The translations under genes and the position numbers were made by a program. From contig NZ_BMZS01000015.1 of NCBI RefSeq assembly GCF_014652915.1, positions 1 through 64,000 on the forward strand: a stretch of 64,000 nucleotides of DNA. The letters are read 5' to 3'. This document shows, in pieces, positions 48,349 to 56,302 of this stretch. Within the stretch, counting starts at the first letter, position 1. Every line of letters begins with the position of its first letter. The stretch comes from Thalassobaculum fulvum (GTDB lineage Bacteria; Pseudomonadota; Alphaproteobacteria; Thalassobaculales; Thalassobaculaceae). The notes under the pieces are model-generated. The model was not told where the DNA came from. It saw only the letters and a program-made list of their open reading frames with translations, and did not search any database.

Positions 48349-49482
48349 ATGGCAGCGGTCCCCCTGACGGTCGCCGCGGTCGAGGCGCGGGTCTTCCGCT
48401 ACCCGCTCGACACCGTCGTGCAGACCTCGTTCGGCACCATGGCCGACCGGCCGATGCTGCTGGTCGGGGTGACCGAGGCCGGTGGTGCCACCGGCTGGGG
48501 CGAGGTGTGGTGCAACTTCCCCGGCGTCGGCGCCGAGCACCGGGCCCGCCTGATCGACAGCGTGCTGGCCCCTCTGCTGGTGGGAAAGACGTTCGAGGGC
48601 GCCGACGCGGCGTTCCGGCACCTGACCGCGGCGACCGAGGTGCTGGCGATCCAGTGCGCCGAGCCGGGGCCGTTCGCGCAGGCGATCGCCGGGCTCGACA
48701 CCGCACTGTGGGACCTGTCCGGCAAGCTGGTCGGCGAGCCGTTGTGGCGGCTGCTGGGCGGCACGTCGGCGTCGTTCGGGGTCTATGCCAGCGGCCTGAA
48801 CCCGCAGTCGCCGGAGGTGCTGGCGGCCCGCCGGCAGGCCGAGGGCTACCGGGCGTTCAAGCTGAAGGTCGGGTTCGGCGCCGAGCGCGACCTCGGTAAC
48901 CTCACCGCGCTGCGCGAGACCCTGGGCCCCGACGTCCGGCTGATGGTCGACGCCAACCAGGGCTGGACGCCGGACCAGGCCCTGGAGATGGCGCCGAAGC
49001 TGGAGCCGTTCGACCTGGACTGGCTGGAGGAGCCGCTGCGCGCCGACCGGCCGTGGTCGGAATGGCGGGCGCTGGCGGCCCGGACCGCGATCCCGCTGGC
49101 GGCCGGCGAGAACCTGATGGGCGACCCGGCATTCGACGCCGCGCTTGCCGTGGGCGTGCTCGGCGTCGTGCAGCCGGACCTCGCGAAATGGGGCGGGATC
49201 AGCGCCTGCCTGCCGCTGGCCCGGCGGATCCGGGCGGCCGGCGCGCGCTACTGCCCGCACTATCTCGGCGGCGGCATCGGCCTGCTGGCCTCGGCGCATC
49301 TGCTGGCGGCCGCCGGCGGCGACGGCATCCTTGAGATCGACGCCAACCCGAACCCGCTGCGCGAGCTGCTGTGCGGGCCGCTGGCGACGGTGACCGACGG
49401 CCGGGCCGCGCTCGGCGAGGCGCCCGGGCTGGGCGCGGAGCCGGATCTGACGGCGCTGGAACGGTTCGCCAGGCCGCACTGA
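48349..49482 (+). CDS. Mandelate racemase/muconate lactonizing enzyme superfamily protein
   Basis: The 377 residues carry the enolase-superfamily machinery: the Lys pair in FKLKVGFG, metal ligands Asp in LMVDANQGWT, Glu in WLEEPL and Glu in AAGENLM, then KWGGIS and the general-base region HYLGGGIG. It abstracts a proton alpha to a carboxylate (dehydratase, racemase or cycloisomerase). Substrate not readable. Its neighbour is the PLP aldolase; the SufE gene follows after 66 bp. Confidence 0.85.
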   Translation: MAAVPLTVAAVEARVFRYPLDTVVQTSFGTMADRPMLLVGVTEAGGATGWGEVWCNFPGVGAEHRARLIDSVLAPLLVGKTFEGADAAFRHLTAATEVLAIQCAEPGPFAQAIAGLDTALWDLSGKLVGEPLWRLLGGTSASFGVYASGLNPQSPEVLAARRQAEGYRAFKLKVGFGAERDLGNLTALRETLGPDVRLMVDANQGWTPDQALEMAPKLEPFDLDWLEEPLRADRPWSEWRALAARTAIPLAAGENLMGDPAFDAALAVGVLGVVQPDLAKWGGISACLPLARRIRAAGARYCPHYLGGGIGLLASAHLLAAAGGDGILEIDANPNPLRELLCGPLATVTDGRAALGEAPGLGAEPDLTALERFARPH

Positions 49483-49548
49483 CGCGAACGGCGCGTTGAC
49501 ACCCGCGGGATTCCGCGCCACCTGAGGGGCGAGGAGGACCGCCCGCGC

Positions 49549-49998
49549 ATGAATGCCGCTACCGACACCGACCGCCTGTCGATCGCCGAGGAGCAGGAAG
49601 AGCTCATCGGCGAGTTCGCGTTCTTCGACGACTGGATGGAGCGCTACCAGTACCTCATCGACCTCGGCCGCAAGCTGCCGCCGTTCCCCGAGGAATACCG
49701 GCGCGACGAGTTCAAGCTGAAGGGCTGCCAGTCGCAGGTCTGGCTGGTCGGCGAGAAGCGCGACGGAAGGCTGGTGTTCCACTCGATCAGCGACGCCGCC
49801 ATCGTGTCCGGCATCATCGCCGTGCTGCTGCGCGTCTATTCCGACAGGACGCCGCAGGAGATCGTGGCGACCGAGCCGGATTTCGTCGCCGCCATCGGTC
49901 TCGACCAGCACCTGTCGCCGACCCGCAAGAACGGCCTCGGCGCCATGCTGAAGGCGATCAAGGGGCGGGCCCAGGCCGAGCTCGACGCGGCCGCCTGA
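49549..49998 (+). CDS. sufE: SufE-family cysteine desulfuration protein
   Basis: The 149 residues include FFDDWMERYQYLIDLGRKLPPFPEEYR, LKGCQSQVWL with the sulfur-accepting Cys, SDAAIVSGIIAVLLRVYS and GLDQHLSPTRKNGL. These are textbook SufE features. It takes persulfide sulfur from a SufS-type desulfurase for Fe-S assembly. It is 15 bases before an IscU-like gene, so the two likely form a sulfur-donor/scaffold pair. Confidence 0.93.
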   Translation: MNAATDTDRLSIAEEQEELIGEFAFFDDWMERYQYLIDLGRKLPPFPEEYRRDEFKLKGCQSQVWLVGEKRDGRLVFHSISDAAIVSGIIAVLLRVYSDRTPQEIVATEPDFVAAIGLDQHLSPTRKNGLGAMLKAIKGRAQAELDAAA

Positions 49999-50013
49999 GG
50001 AGGTGCGACGGCG

Positions 50014-50448
50014 GTGACCACGCTCGACACCGTCTACCAGGACCGGCTGCTCGACCTCGCCGCCGAGATCGCGCGCGACGGCCATGCGGTGCCGGACCCG
50101 ACGGCGACCGGCTCGGCCTACAGCCGGGCCTGCGGCTCGCGCATCGAGATCGCGATCGTCCTCGACGGCGACCGCATCGCCGACTACGGCCAGCGGGTCG
50201 AAGCCTGCGCACTCGGCAGTGCGGCGGCGTCGGTGGTGGGGGCGGCGATCGTCGGCCGGAGCGTCGCCGAGGTCCGTCAGGCGGCGGCCGAGATGGCGGC
50301 GATGCTGACCCGGGACGGGCCGCCGCCGGGCGGCGCCTTCGCCGATCTGGCCGCCCTGGCGCCGGCGCGCGGCTTCACCAACCGGCACGGCTCGATGCAG
50401 CTCGCCTTCAAGGCGCTGGAGAAGGCGTTCCGCAGCGCCGGGGTGTAG
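50014..50448 (+). CDS. IscU/NifU-like iron-sulfur scaffold lacking the third cysteine
   Basis: The 144 residues match the NifU_N-like proteins of alphaproteobacteria: LDLAAEIARDG, SRACGSRIEI with the first Cys, VEACALGSAAASV with the second, GPPPGGAFADLAALAPARGF. In IscU a third Cys follows in an RxxC motif; here the place reads NRHGSMQLAFKAL, without Cys. With only two ligand cysteines it may hold a labile cluster or act as a carrier. A GTG start at 50014 follows GAGGAGG at ten bases. It is in line with sufE. Confidence 0.85.
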   Translation: MTTLDTVYQDRLLDLAAEIARDGHAVPDPTATGSAYSRACGSRIEIAIVLDGDRIADYGQRVEACALGSAAASVVGAAIVGRSVAEVRQAAAEMAAMLTRDGPPPGGAFADLAALAPARGFTNRHGSMQLAFKALEKAFRSAGV

Positions 50449-50470
50449 GCCCCACCCGCGTTAGCGGCCG

Positions 50471-50590
50471 GTGGGTTCCGGAGCCGGGCGCCAATGCGCC
50501 CCCTCCGGAATGACGAACAGAGAGAACGCCCGATCCAATTTTCGTCATTCCGGAGCGGGCCGCCGCAGGCGGAACGCATCAGGAACCCAC
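50471..50590. repeat. REP-like inverted pair F (TTCCGG subtype)
   Basis: Unit 1 (50471-50515) is reversed, GTGGGTTCCGG ... CTCCGGAATGACG; unit 2 (50543-50590) is forward, CGTCATTCCGGAG ... AGGAACCCAC. The TCAT ends face inward around a 27-bp spacer. It lies between the convergent IscU-like and pepF genes, ending 14 bp after pepF on its strand. It could serve as a bidirectional terminator. Confidence 0.8.
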
Positions 50591-50604
50591 CGAGGGCCTT
50601 CCCG

Positions 50605-52386
50605 TCAGCCCATCGCCTCCAGCTCGTCGATCAGGGTCTCGACCAGCTGCAGGCCCTTGTCCCAGAACGCCGGGTCGGAGGCGTCCAGCCCGAACGGCGC
50701 CAGCAGCTCCTTGTGCCGCTTGGTGCCGCCGGCCGACAGCATCTCCAGGTACTTGTCGGCGAACCCGGCCTCGGCGTCCTGGAACACCGCGTACAGCGAG
50801 TTCACCAGGCAATCGCCGAACGCGTAGGCGTAGACGTAGAACGGCGAATGGATGAAGTGCGGAATGTACGACCAGAAGCACTTGTAGCCGTCGTCGAACC
50901 GGAACGCCGGGCCGAGGCTCTCGGTCTGCACCTCCATCCAGATCTCGCCGAGCCGATCGGGGGTCAGCTCGCCGGACCGGCGCTCGTCGTGCACCCGGGT
51001 CTCGAAGCAGTGGAAGGCGATCTGCCGGACCACCGTGTTCAGCATGTCCTCGACCTTGGAGGCCAGCATGACCCGGCGGCCGACCGGGTCGGAGCGCTTC
51101 TTCAGCAGCGCCTGGAAGGTCAGCATCTCGCCGAACACGCTGGCGGTCTCGGCGAGCGTCAGCGGGGTGTCGCACATCAGCTGGCCCTGGCGGCCGGCCA
51201 ACACCTGGTGGACGCCGTGGCCGAGCTCGTGGGCCAGGGTCATCACGTCGCGGGTCTTGCCCTGGTAGTTCAGCAGCAGGTAGGGGTGCGCGCTCGGCAC
51301 CGTCGGGTGCGCGAACGCGCCGGACGCCTTGCCCGGCCGGGTCGGCGCGTCGATCCAGGCGTTGTCGAAGAACCGCTTGCCGACCTCGGCCAGCCGCGGC
51401 GAGAACCCGGCATAGGCGTGCAGCACGGTGTCGCGCGCCTCGGTCCACGGGATCTGCGCGTCGTCGTCCTCGGGCAGCGGGGCGTTGCGGTCCCAGTAGT
51501 CGAGCTTCTCGACCCCGAACCAGCGTGCCTTCAGCATGTAGTAGCGGTGCGACAGCCGGCTGTAGCGCCCGCGCACGGCGGTCACCAGCGCCTCGACCAC
51601 GTCGTCCTCGACCTGGTTGGCGAGGTTGCGCAGCGAGATCGGCTTCGGATAGCGCCGCCACTTGTCGTCGATCGACTTGTCCTTGGCCAGCGTGTTGGTG
51701 ATCAGCGCGAATAGCCCGACGTTCTTGCCGAGCACCTCGCCGATCACCTGGGCGGCCTTGCGCCGCACAGCGCCGTCGCGGTTGCTCAGCTTGTCCAGCA
51801 CCTGGGCGGTCGTCAGTTCCTCGCCGTCGAGCGGGAAGCGCAGCCGGGCCATGGTCTCGTCGAACAGCCGGGTCCAGGCGGCGCGGCCGGCGACGTACTT
51901 CTCGTGCAGCAGCTTCTCGAGCTCGTCCGACAGCTGGTGCTCGCGGAACGCCCGGGTGTCGCGCAGCCACGGCCGGTAGTGCGCCAGCTCCGGCGACGCC
52001 AGCTTGGCCTCCAGCTCGGCCTCTTCGATGCGGTTGATCTCCAGGGTGAAGAACAGCAGCTCGGTGGAGATCGCGTTCACCCGCTCCTGCATCGACTGGT
52101 AGAACCTGCCGACGTTCGGGTCCGACATGTCGCCGGCGTACAGCAGGTGGGCGAACGACATGACCCGGCCGAGGATCTCGTCCATCGCCTCGTAGCCGGC
52201 GATCGCCCGGCCGAGGTCGCTGCCGGGGAGACCCGCGACCTTGCCTTCGTAGCGCTCGCGGAACGCCTTGGCGTCGGCCTCGCAGCGGTCCAGGTCGGCC
52301 GCCAGCTCGGGCGAGTCGGGGCCGGGGTACAGGTCGGCGAGATCCCAGCGCGGCAGCGTTCCGAGGTCGGCGGCAGTGTCGGCCAT
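50605..52386 (-). CDS. pepF: Oligoendopeptidase F (M3 family)
   Basis: The 593-residue metallopeptidase has LNYQGKTRDVMTLAHELGHG, with zinc motif HELGH, and the distal Glu in LTLAETASVFGEML; HFIHSPFYVYAYAFG closes the active site. It degrades oligopeptides in the cytoplasm. The start MADTAADLGT at 52386 is preferred to a frame open to 52500, whose added residues look random. It is divergent from the acyl-CoA ligase, with about 170 bp between. Confidence 0.93.
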   Translation of the reverse strand: MADTAADLGTLPRWDLADLYPGPDSPELAADLDRCEADAKAFRERYEGKVAGLPGSDLGRAIAGYEAMDEILGRVMSFAHLLYAGDMSDPNVGRFYQSMQERVNAISTELLFFTLEINRIEEAELEAKLASPELAHYRPWLRDTRAFREHQLSDELEKLLHEKYVAGRAAWTRLFDETMARLRFPLDGEELTTAQVLDKLSNRDGAVRRKAAQVIGEVLGKNVGLFALITNTLAKDKSIDDKWRRYPKPISLRNLANQVEDDVVEALVTAVRGRYSRLSHRYYMLKARWFGVEKLDYWDRNAPLPEDDDAQIPWTEARDTVLHAYAGFSPRLAEVGKRFFDNAWIDAPTRPGKASGAFAHPTVPSAHPYLLLNYQGKTRDVMTLAHELGHGVHQVLAGRQGQLMCDTPLTLAETASVFGEMLTFQALLKKRSDPVGRRVMLASKVEDMLNTVVRQIAFHCFETRVHDERRSGELTPDRLGEIWMEVQTESLGPAFRFDDGYKCFWSYIPHFIHSPFYVYAYAFGDCLVNSLYAVFQDAEAGFADKYLEMLSAGGTKRHKELLAPFGLDASDPAFWDKGLQLVETLIDELEAMG

Positions 52387-52559
52387 GATGGATGTCCAGG
52401 TCGGTTGGCGTGGCGATTTCGGCGGGTCGGGCAGCCCGGTTCCGGTGGAAAGCCCACTCTGCCGAGCGATATAAACATGCCCGGCGGGTGCGCCAAGCAC
52501 CCGGCGTGCGAAAACGGCCGGGCAGCGGCCACCCGGGGGACGGGAAACAGGGAGGTTCC

Positions 52560-54353
52560 ATGGACTACGCGGCGATTCCCAATCTGCCGACCATGTTCTT
52601 CGACCAGGCCCGTCGGCACGGCGACCGGCCGTTTCTCTGGGCCAAGCGCGACGGCACCTACGTGCCGCAGTCCTACGCCGCGGTCGCCGAGACGGTCCGG
52701 CGGTTGGCCGCGGGGCTGCATCAACTCGGCGTGAAGCCGGGCGACCGGGTGGTGCTGGTCTCGGAGAACCGGCCGGAATGGGCGATCGCCGACCTGGCGA
52801 TCATGGCTGCCGGGGCGATCACCGTGCCGGCCTATGTCACCAACACCGTCGACGACCACCTGTACATCCTCGACCACGCCGGTGCGGTCGCCGCCATCGT
52901 GTCGACCGGTCGGCTGGCCCGGCGGGTGATTCCGGCGGCCCGCAGCGCCGGGGCCTGCAACACCGTCGTCACCATGGAGCCGCCGTCGGACCCGCACGCC
53001 TCGGGCATCGACCTGTACGGCTGGGACCAAGTCCTGGCGATGGGCGACGGGGCCGGGCTCGACGTCGAGGCCTCGGCCCGGGCGATCGACCGCGAGGAGA
53101 CCGCCTGCTTCATCTACACCTCCGGCACCGGCGGCCGGCCGAAGGGGGTGATGCTGACCCACCGGTCGATCCTGGCGAACTGCATGGGCGCCTACTGGCT
53201 GCTGCACAGCATCGGCCTCGGCGACGAGGTGTTCCTGTCGCTGCTGCCGCTGTCGCACTCCTACGAGCACACCGCCGGGCTGTTCTTCCCGATCTCGATC
53301 GGCGCGCAGATCTACTACGCGGAGGGGCCGGACCAGCTCGCCGCCAACCTGCAGGAGGTGCGGCCCACCATCATGACGGCGGTGCCGCGGCTGTACGAGG
53401 TGCTGCACGACCGCATTACCCGCGGCGTCGACCGCAAGGGCGGGCGCAGCGCCAAGCTGTTCCACGACGCGGTGCGGTTGGGCCGCAAGCGCTACGAGGA
53501 CCCGGCCAGCCTGAGCCTCGGCGAGCGGATCTACGACCGGCTGCTCGGCCTGCTGGTCCGCCGCAAGGTCGGCAAGCGCTTCGGCGGCCGGCTCAAGGCG
53601 TTCGTGTCCGGCGGCGCGGCGCTCAACCCCGACATCGGGAAGTTCTTCCTGGCGCTCGACGTCAGCCTGCTGCAGGGCTACGGCCAGACCGAGGCGTCGC
53701 CCGTGGTGTCGGCGAACCCGCCGGGCGCCATCAAGATCCACACGGTCGGCCCGCCGCTGCGCGGGGTCGAGGTCAGGATCGCCGAGGACGGCGAGATCCT
53801 GGTGCGCGGCGACCTGCTGATGAAGGGCTACTGGCTGGACCCGGAGACCACGGCGCAGACCATCGTCGACGGCTGGCTGCACACCGGCGACGTCGGGACG
53901 ATCCACCCGGACGGCTACATCGAGATTACCGACCGCAAGAAGGACATCATCGTCAACTCAGGCGGCGACAACATCTCGCCGGCCCGGCTGGAGGGCAAGC
54001 TGACCCTGGAGCCGCAGATCGTGCAGGCCATGGTGTACGGCGACAAGCGGCCCTACCTGGTGGCGGTGATCGTGCCCGACCAGGCGTTCGTCGAGGAATG
54101 GGCGTCGCAGAACGGCCGGTCGGCGAACCTGGAGGCGCTGTGCGACGACGAGGGGTTCCGCAAGGCGGTCGGCCAGGCGGTCGAGCGGGTCAACGCCGAC
54201 CTGGCGCAGATCGAGAAGATCCGCCGCTTCGTGGTGGCGCGCGAGCCGTTCACCACCGAGAACGCCATGATGACCCCGACCCTGAAGGTCCGCCGCCACA
54301 AGGTGCGCGAGCACTACTGGGAGAAGCTCGACGCGCTGTACGGGCGGGGGTAG
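52560..54353 (+). CDS. Long-chain fatty acid-CoA ligase (FadD/FAA type)
   Basis: The 597 residues start MDYAAIPNLPTMFFDQA behind GGGAGGTTCC. Motifs are YTSGTGGRPKGVMLTH (P-loop, with Gly replacing the usual second Thr), LLPLSHSYEH, AFVSGGAALNPDIGKFF, QGYGQTEASPVVS and TGDVGTIHPDGYIEITDRKKDIIVNSGG. The domain layout, including the RPTIMTAVPRLYE block, is that of bacterial long-chain acyl-CoA synthetases. It activates fatty acids for beta-oxidation or lipid synthesis. Confidence 0.92.
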   Translation: MDYAAIPNLPTMFFDQARRHGDRPFLWAKRDGTYVPQSYAAVAETVRRLAAGLHQLGVKPGDRVVLVSENRPEWAIADLAIMAAGAITVPAYVTNTVDDHLYILDHAGAVAAIVSTGRLARRVIPAARSAGACNTVVTMEPPSDPHASGIDLYGWDQVLAMGDGAGLDVEASARAIDREETACFIYTSGTGGRPKGVMLTHRSILANCMGAYWLLHSIGLGDEVFLSLLPLSHSYEHTAGLFFPISIGAQIYYAEGPDQLAANLQEVRPTIMTAVPRLYEVLHDRITRGVDRKGGRSAKLFHDAVRLGRKRYEDPASLSLGERIYDRLLGLLVRRKVGKRFGGRLKAFVSGGAALNPDIGKFFLALDVSLLQGYGQTEASPVVSANPPGAIKIHTVGPPLRGVEVRIAEDGEILVRGDLLMKGYWLDPETTAQTIVDGWLHTGDVGTIHPDGYIEITDRKKDIIVNSGGDNISPARLEGKLTLEPQIVQAMVYGDKRPYLVAVIVPDQAFVEEWASQNGRSANLEALCDDEGFRKAVGQAVERVNADLAQIEKIRRFVVAREPFTTENAMMTPTLKVRRHKVREHYWEKLDALYGRG

Positions 54354-54364
54354 GCGGGGAGGCG

Positions 54365-54412
54365 TTGGCGTTCCGTCGGTTGACGACTATATTGGCGTCA
54401 TCTGACGGAACG
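54365..54412. promoter_or_regulatory. Promoter and nested dyad operator of the Xre-RES locus
   Basis: TTGGCG (54365-54370) and TATATT (54388-54393) form a good -35/-10 pair with 17 bp between. Over them lies a two-layer dyad: CGTTCCGTC (54369-54377) with GACGGAACG (54404-54412), and inside it TGACG (54381-54385) with CGTCA (54396-54400), with equal three-base gaps. The operator would be bound by the Xre/ParS-type antitoxin that starts at 54421. Confidence 0.72.
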
Positions 54413-54420
54413 AGGCTGCC

Positions 54421-54885
54421 ATGAGCGCGATCGAGAGCTATGCCGCGCCCGAGCGGTTGCCGACCGGCGAGGCGGCGCGCTTCGCCCGCCTGCTGAACCT
54501 GCGTGATGCCGACGGCTTCACGGACCTCAAGCTGGCCCACAGCGTGGCGCGCGGCCTGCCGGCCTCGGCGGTCTCCGCGGTCGCCGACATGCTGGCGGCC
54601 TCCGTGGTGGCCCGGCTCGTCCCGGAGGCGACGCTGCGGCGAGCCCGCCAGGCACGGAAGCCGCTGTCGCGCGAGCACAGCGAGCGGCTGTACGACGTGG
54701 CCCGGGTGCTCGACGCGGTCGGCCGCGCCTATCACGGCGACAAGGCGCGGGTCGACGGCTTCCTGAACCGCCCGCATCCGCTGCTCGAGGGCGAGACGCC
54801 GCTGAATCTCGCGGTGTCGAGCTCGGCCGGGGCCGAGGCCGTGCTCAACCTGATCGAGCGCGCCGACGCCGGCGTCGCGGTTTGA
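54421..54885 (+). CDS. Xre/MbcA/ParS-type antitoxin (DUF2384)
   Basis: The 154 residues have an N-terminal Xre-like helical region (DLKLAHSVARGLPASAVSAV) and the C-terminal toxin-binding DUF2384 part (LYDVARVLDAVGRAYHGDKARVDGFL, NRPHPLLEGETPLNLA). It neutralises the RES toxin encoded 13 bp downstream and likely represses through the dyad at 54369-54412. Confidence 0.9.
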   Translation: MSAIESYAAPERLPTGEAARFARLLNLRDADGFTDLKLAHSVARGLPASAVSAVADMLAASVVARLVPEATLRRARQARKPLSREHSERLYDVARVLDAVGRAYHGDKARVDGFLNRPHPLLEGETPLNLAVSSSAGAEAVLNLIERADAGVAV

Positions 54886-54898
54886 GCGGCGGCGTCCG

Positions 54899-55384
54899 GT
54901 GAGCGATCATCGCCGGCTGACGGCGCCGATGCGGGCTTACCGGATCGGCGATCCGGCCGGCGTGCACTCGGTCTACAGCGTCGAGGGAGCGCGACGGGTG
55001 TCGGGCCGCTGGCACGCGCGCGGCGACGCCGTGGTCTACGCCTCCCGCCACTACTCGACGGCGATGCTGGAGAAGCTGGTGCACTGGAGCGGGCAGCTGC
55101 CGCCGAACCAGCACTTCGTGGAGATCACGATCCCGGCCGGCGCCAGCTATGAGGTGTTCTCCGCCGACCACCACCCCGACTGGTTCTGCCGCGACGGCGA
55201 GGCCGCTCGCGGCTTCGGCCATGCCTGGTACGCCGAGCGCCGCAGCGCCGTGCTGCTGGTGCCGTCGGTGGTGGCGCGCATGGAGGAGAACCTCGTGATC
55301 AACCCGGCGCACCCGGACGCCGCCGGCATCGCGGTCGGCCTGGAGCGCCCGGTGTGGTGGGACGAGCGGCTGTTCGCGGGGTGA
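54899..55384 (+). CDS. RES-domain toxin (NAD+-degrading family)
   Basis: The 161-residue protein carries the RES fold: YRIGDP with Arg, SGRWHARGDAVVYAS (usually GRWN/H), AMLEKLVHW with Glu, and a late PSVVARMEENLVINP with Ser and NxxN-like ends. Characterised RES toxins (MbcT, ParT, Res) degrade NAD+ or modify proteins with ADP-ribose. GTG at 54899 is taken as start; an ATG at 54929 (MRAYRIGD) is a real alternative since neither has a clear ribosome site. Confidence 0.88.
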   Translation: MSDHRRLTAPMRAYRIGDPAGVHSVYSVEGARRVSGRWHARGDAVVYASRHYSTAMLEKLVHWSGQLPPNQHFVEITIPAGASYEVFSADHHPDWFCRDGEAARGFGHAWYAERRSAVLLVPSVVARMEENLVINPAHPDAAGIAVGLERPVWWDERLFAG

Positions 55385-55450
55385 CGCCGCTTGCATCTCG
55401 TCGCTGCGGCGGATCGAATGGCGGTCGCAGATATCGAGGAGACCGACCGC

Positions 55451-56056
55451 ATGACCTGGATCCGCACCGTGCCCTATGACGAAGCGACCGGCCGGCTGAA
55501 GACGCTGTACGACCGGGTCAAGGGGCCGGGGGACAACGTCGACAACATCATGATGGCGCACTCGCTGCGGCCGCACTCGATGGAGGGCCACATGACCCTC
55601 TACAAGTACGTGCTGCACCATTCCGCCAACAAGGTGCCGAAGCACTTCCTGGAGACCCTGGGCGTGCTGGTCAGCCACCTGAACGGCTGCTCGTACTGCG
55701 TCGAGCACCACTTCCAGGGGCTGCGGCGGCTGCTGGCCGACGACGACCGGGCCAACGCGATCCGCGCCGCGTTCGAGACCGGCAGTGAGGAACAGGCGTT
55801 CGACGCACGTGACCTGGCGGCGGTGCGCTACGCCGAGCGGCTGACCCGCGAGCCCGCCGCCGTGGCGCCGGACGCGGTCGAGGCGATGCGGGCGGCCGGC
55901 TGGGACGACGGCGAGATCCTGGAGATCAACCAGGTGGTCGCCTACTTCGCCTACGCCAACCGCACGGTGCTCGGCCTCGGGGTCAACACCGACGGCGACA
56001 TCCTCGGCCTGTCGCCGGGCGACAGCGACGACCCGGACAACTGGAACCACGGCTGA
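55451..56056 (+). CDS. AhpD-like / carboxymuconolactone-decarboxylase-family peroxidase-related protein
   Basis: The 201 residues have a CMD fold with redox motif LNGCSYCVEHH (CxxC and downstream His), preceded by HHSANKVPKHFLETLGVLVS. EINQVVAYFAYANRTVLGLGV is the second conserved helix. Members act as alkylhydroperoxidases or in carbon degradation; here the CxxCxxxH arrangement favours a thiol peroxidase or reductase role. The start at 55451 follows GAGGAG. Confidence 0.85.
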   Translation: MTWIRTVPYDEATGRLKTLYDRVKGPGDNVDNIMMAHSLRPHSMEGHMTLYKYVLHHSANKVPKHFLETLGVLVSHLNGCSYCVEHHFQGLRRLLADDDRANAIRAAFETGSEEQAFDARDLAAVRYAERLTREPAAVAPDAVEAMRAAGWDDGEILEINQVVAYFAYANRTVLGLGVNTDGDILGLSPGDSDDPDNWNHG

Positions 56057-56082
56057 GCGGGGCGTCCTCCGCCCGTCGCGTC

Positions 56083-56293
56083 GTGGGTCCCGGATCGGTC
56101 CGTCCCGCTGGCGCGGTCCGCTCCGTCCGGGATGACGGCGGGTAAGAGGGGAACGCACTACGTGAGATGAGCGGCGTCCGAGAGATGCCGTCGAGCGCAG
56201 ATGCGGAGGGCGGGGCGGCCAAACGCCCGATCCGCCCCCCTCATGTCGTCATCCCGGGCAGACGCGCATGAGCGCGGCTGACCCGGGACCCAC
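56083..56293. repeat. REP-like inverted pair G with a 109-bp spacer
   Basis: Unit 1 (56083-56137) is reversed, GTGGGTCCCGG ... GTCCGGGATGACG; unit 2 (56247-56293) is forward, CGTCATCCCGGG ... CCCGGGACCCAC. The TCAT ends face inward, as in the nuclease cassette. The spacer (56138-56246) has no ORF and no similarity to the nuclease gene. The pair lies between the convergent AhpD-like and hisC genes. Confidence 0.8.
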
Positions 56294-56302
56294 TCGCCGC
56301 TC

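Noticed and set aside
56138-56246. A decayed nuclease gene inside REP-like pair G
   Set aside because: No stretch resembling the GIY-YIG coding sequence could be found in either direction.
33192-56293. The repeated CGTCATYCCGG elements as a CRISPR array
   Set aside because: Copies are dispersed, inverted in pairs and lack regular spacers or cas genes.
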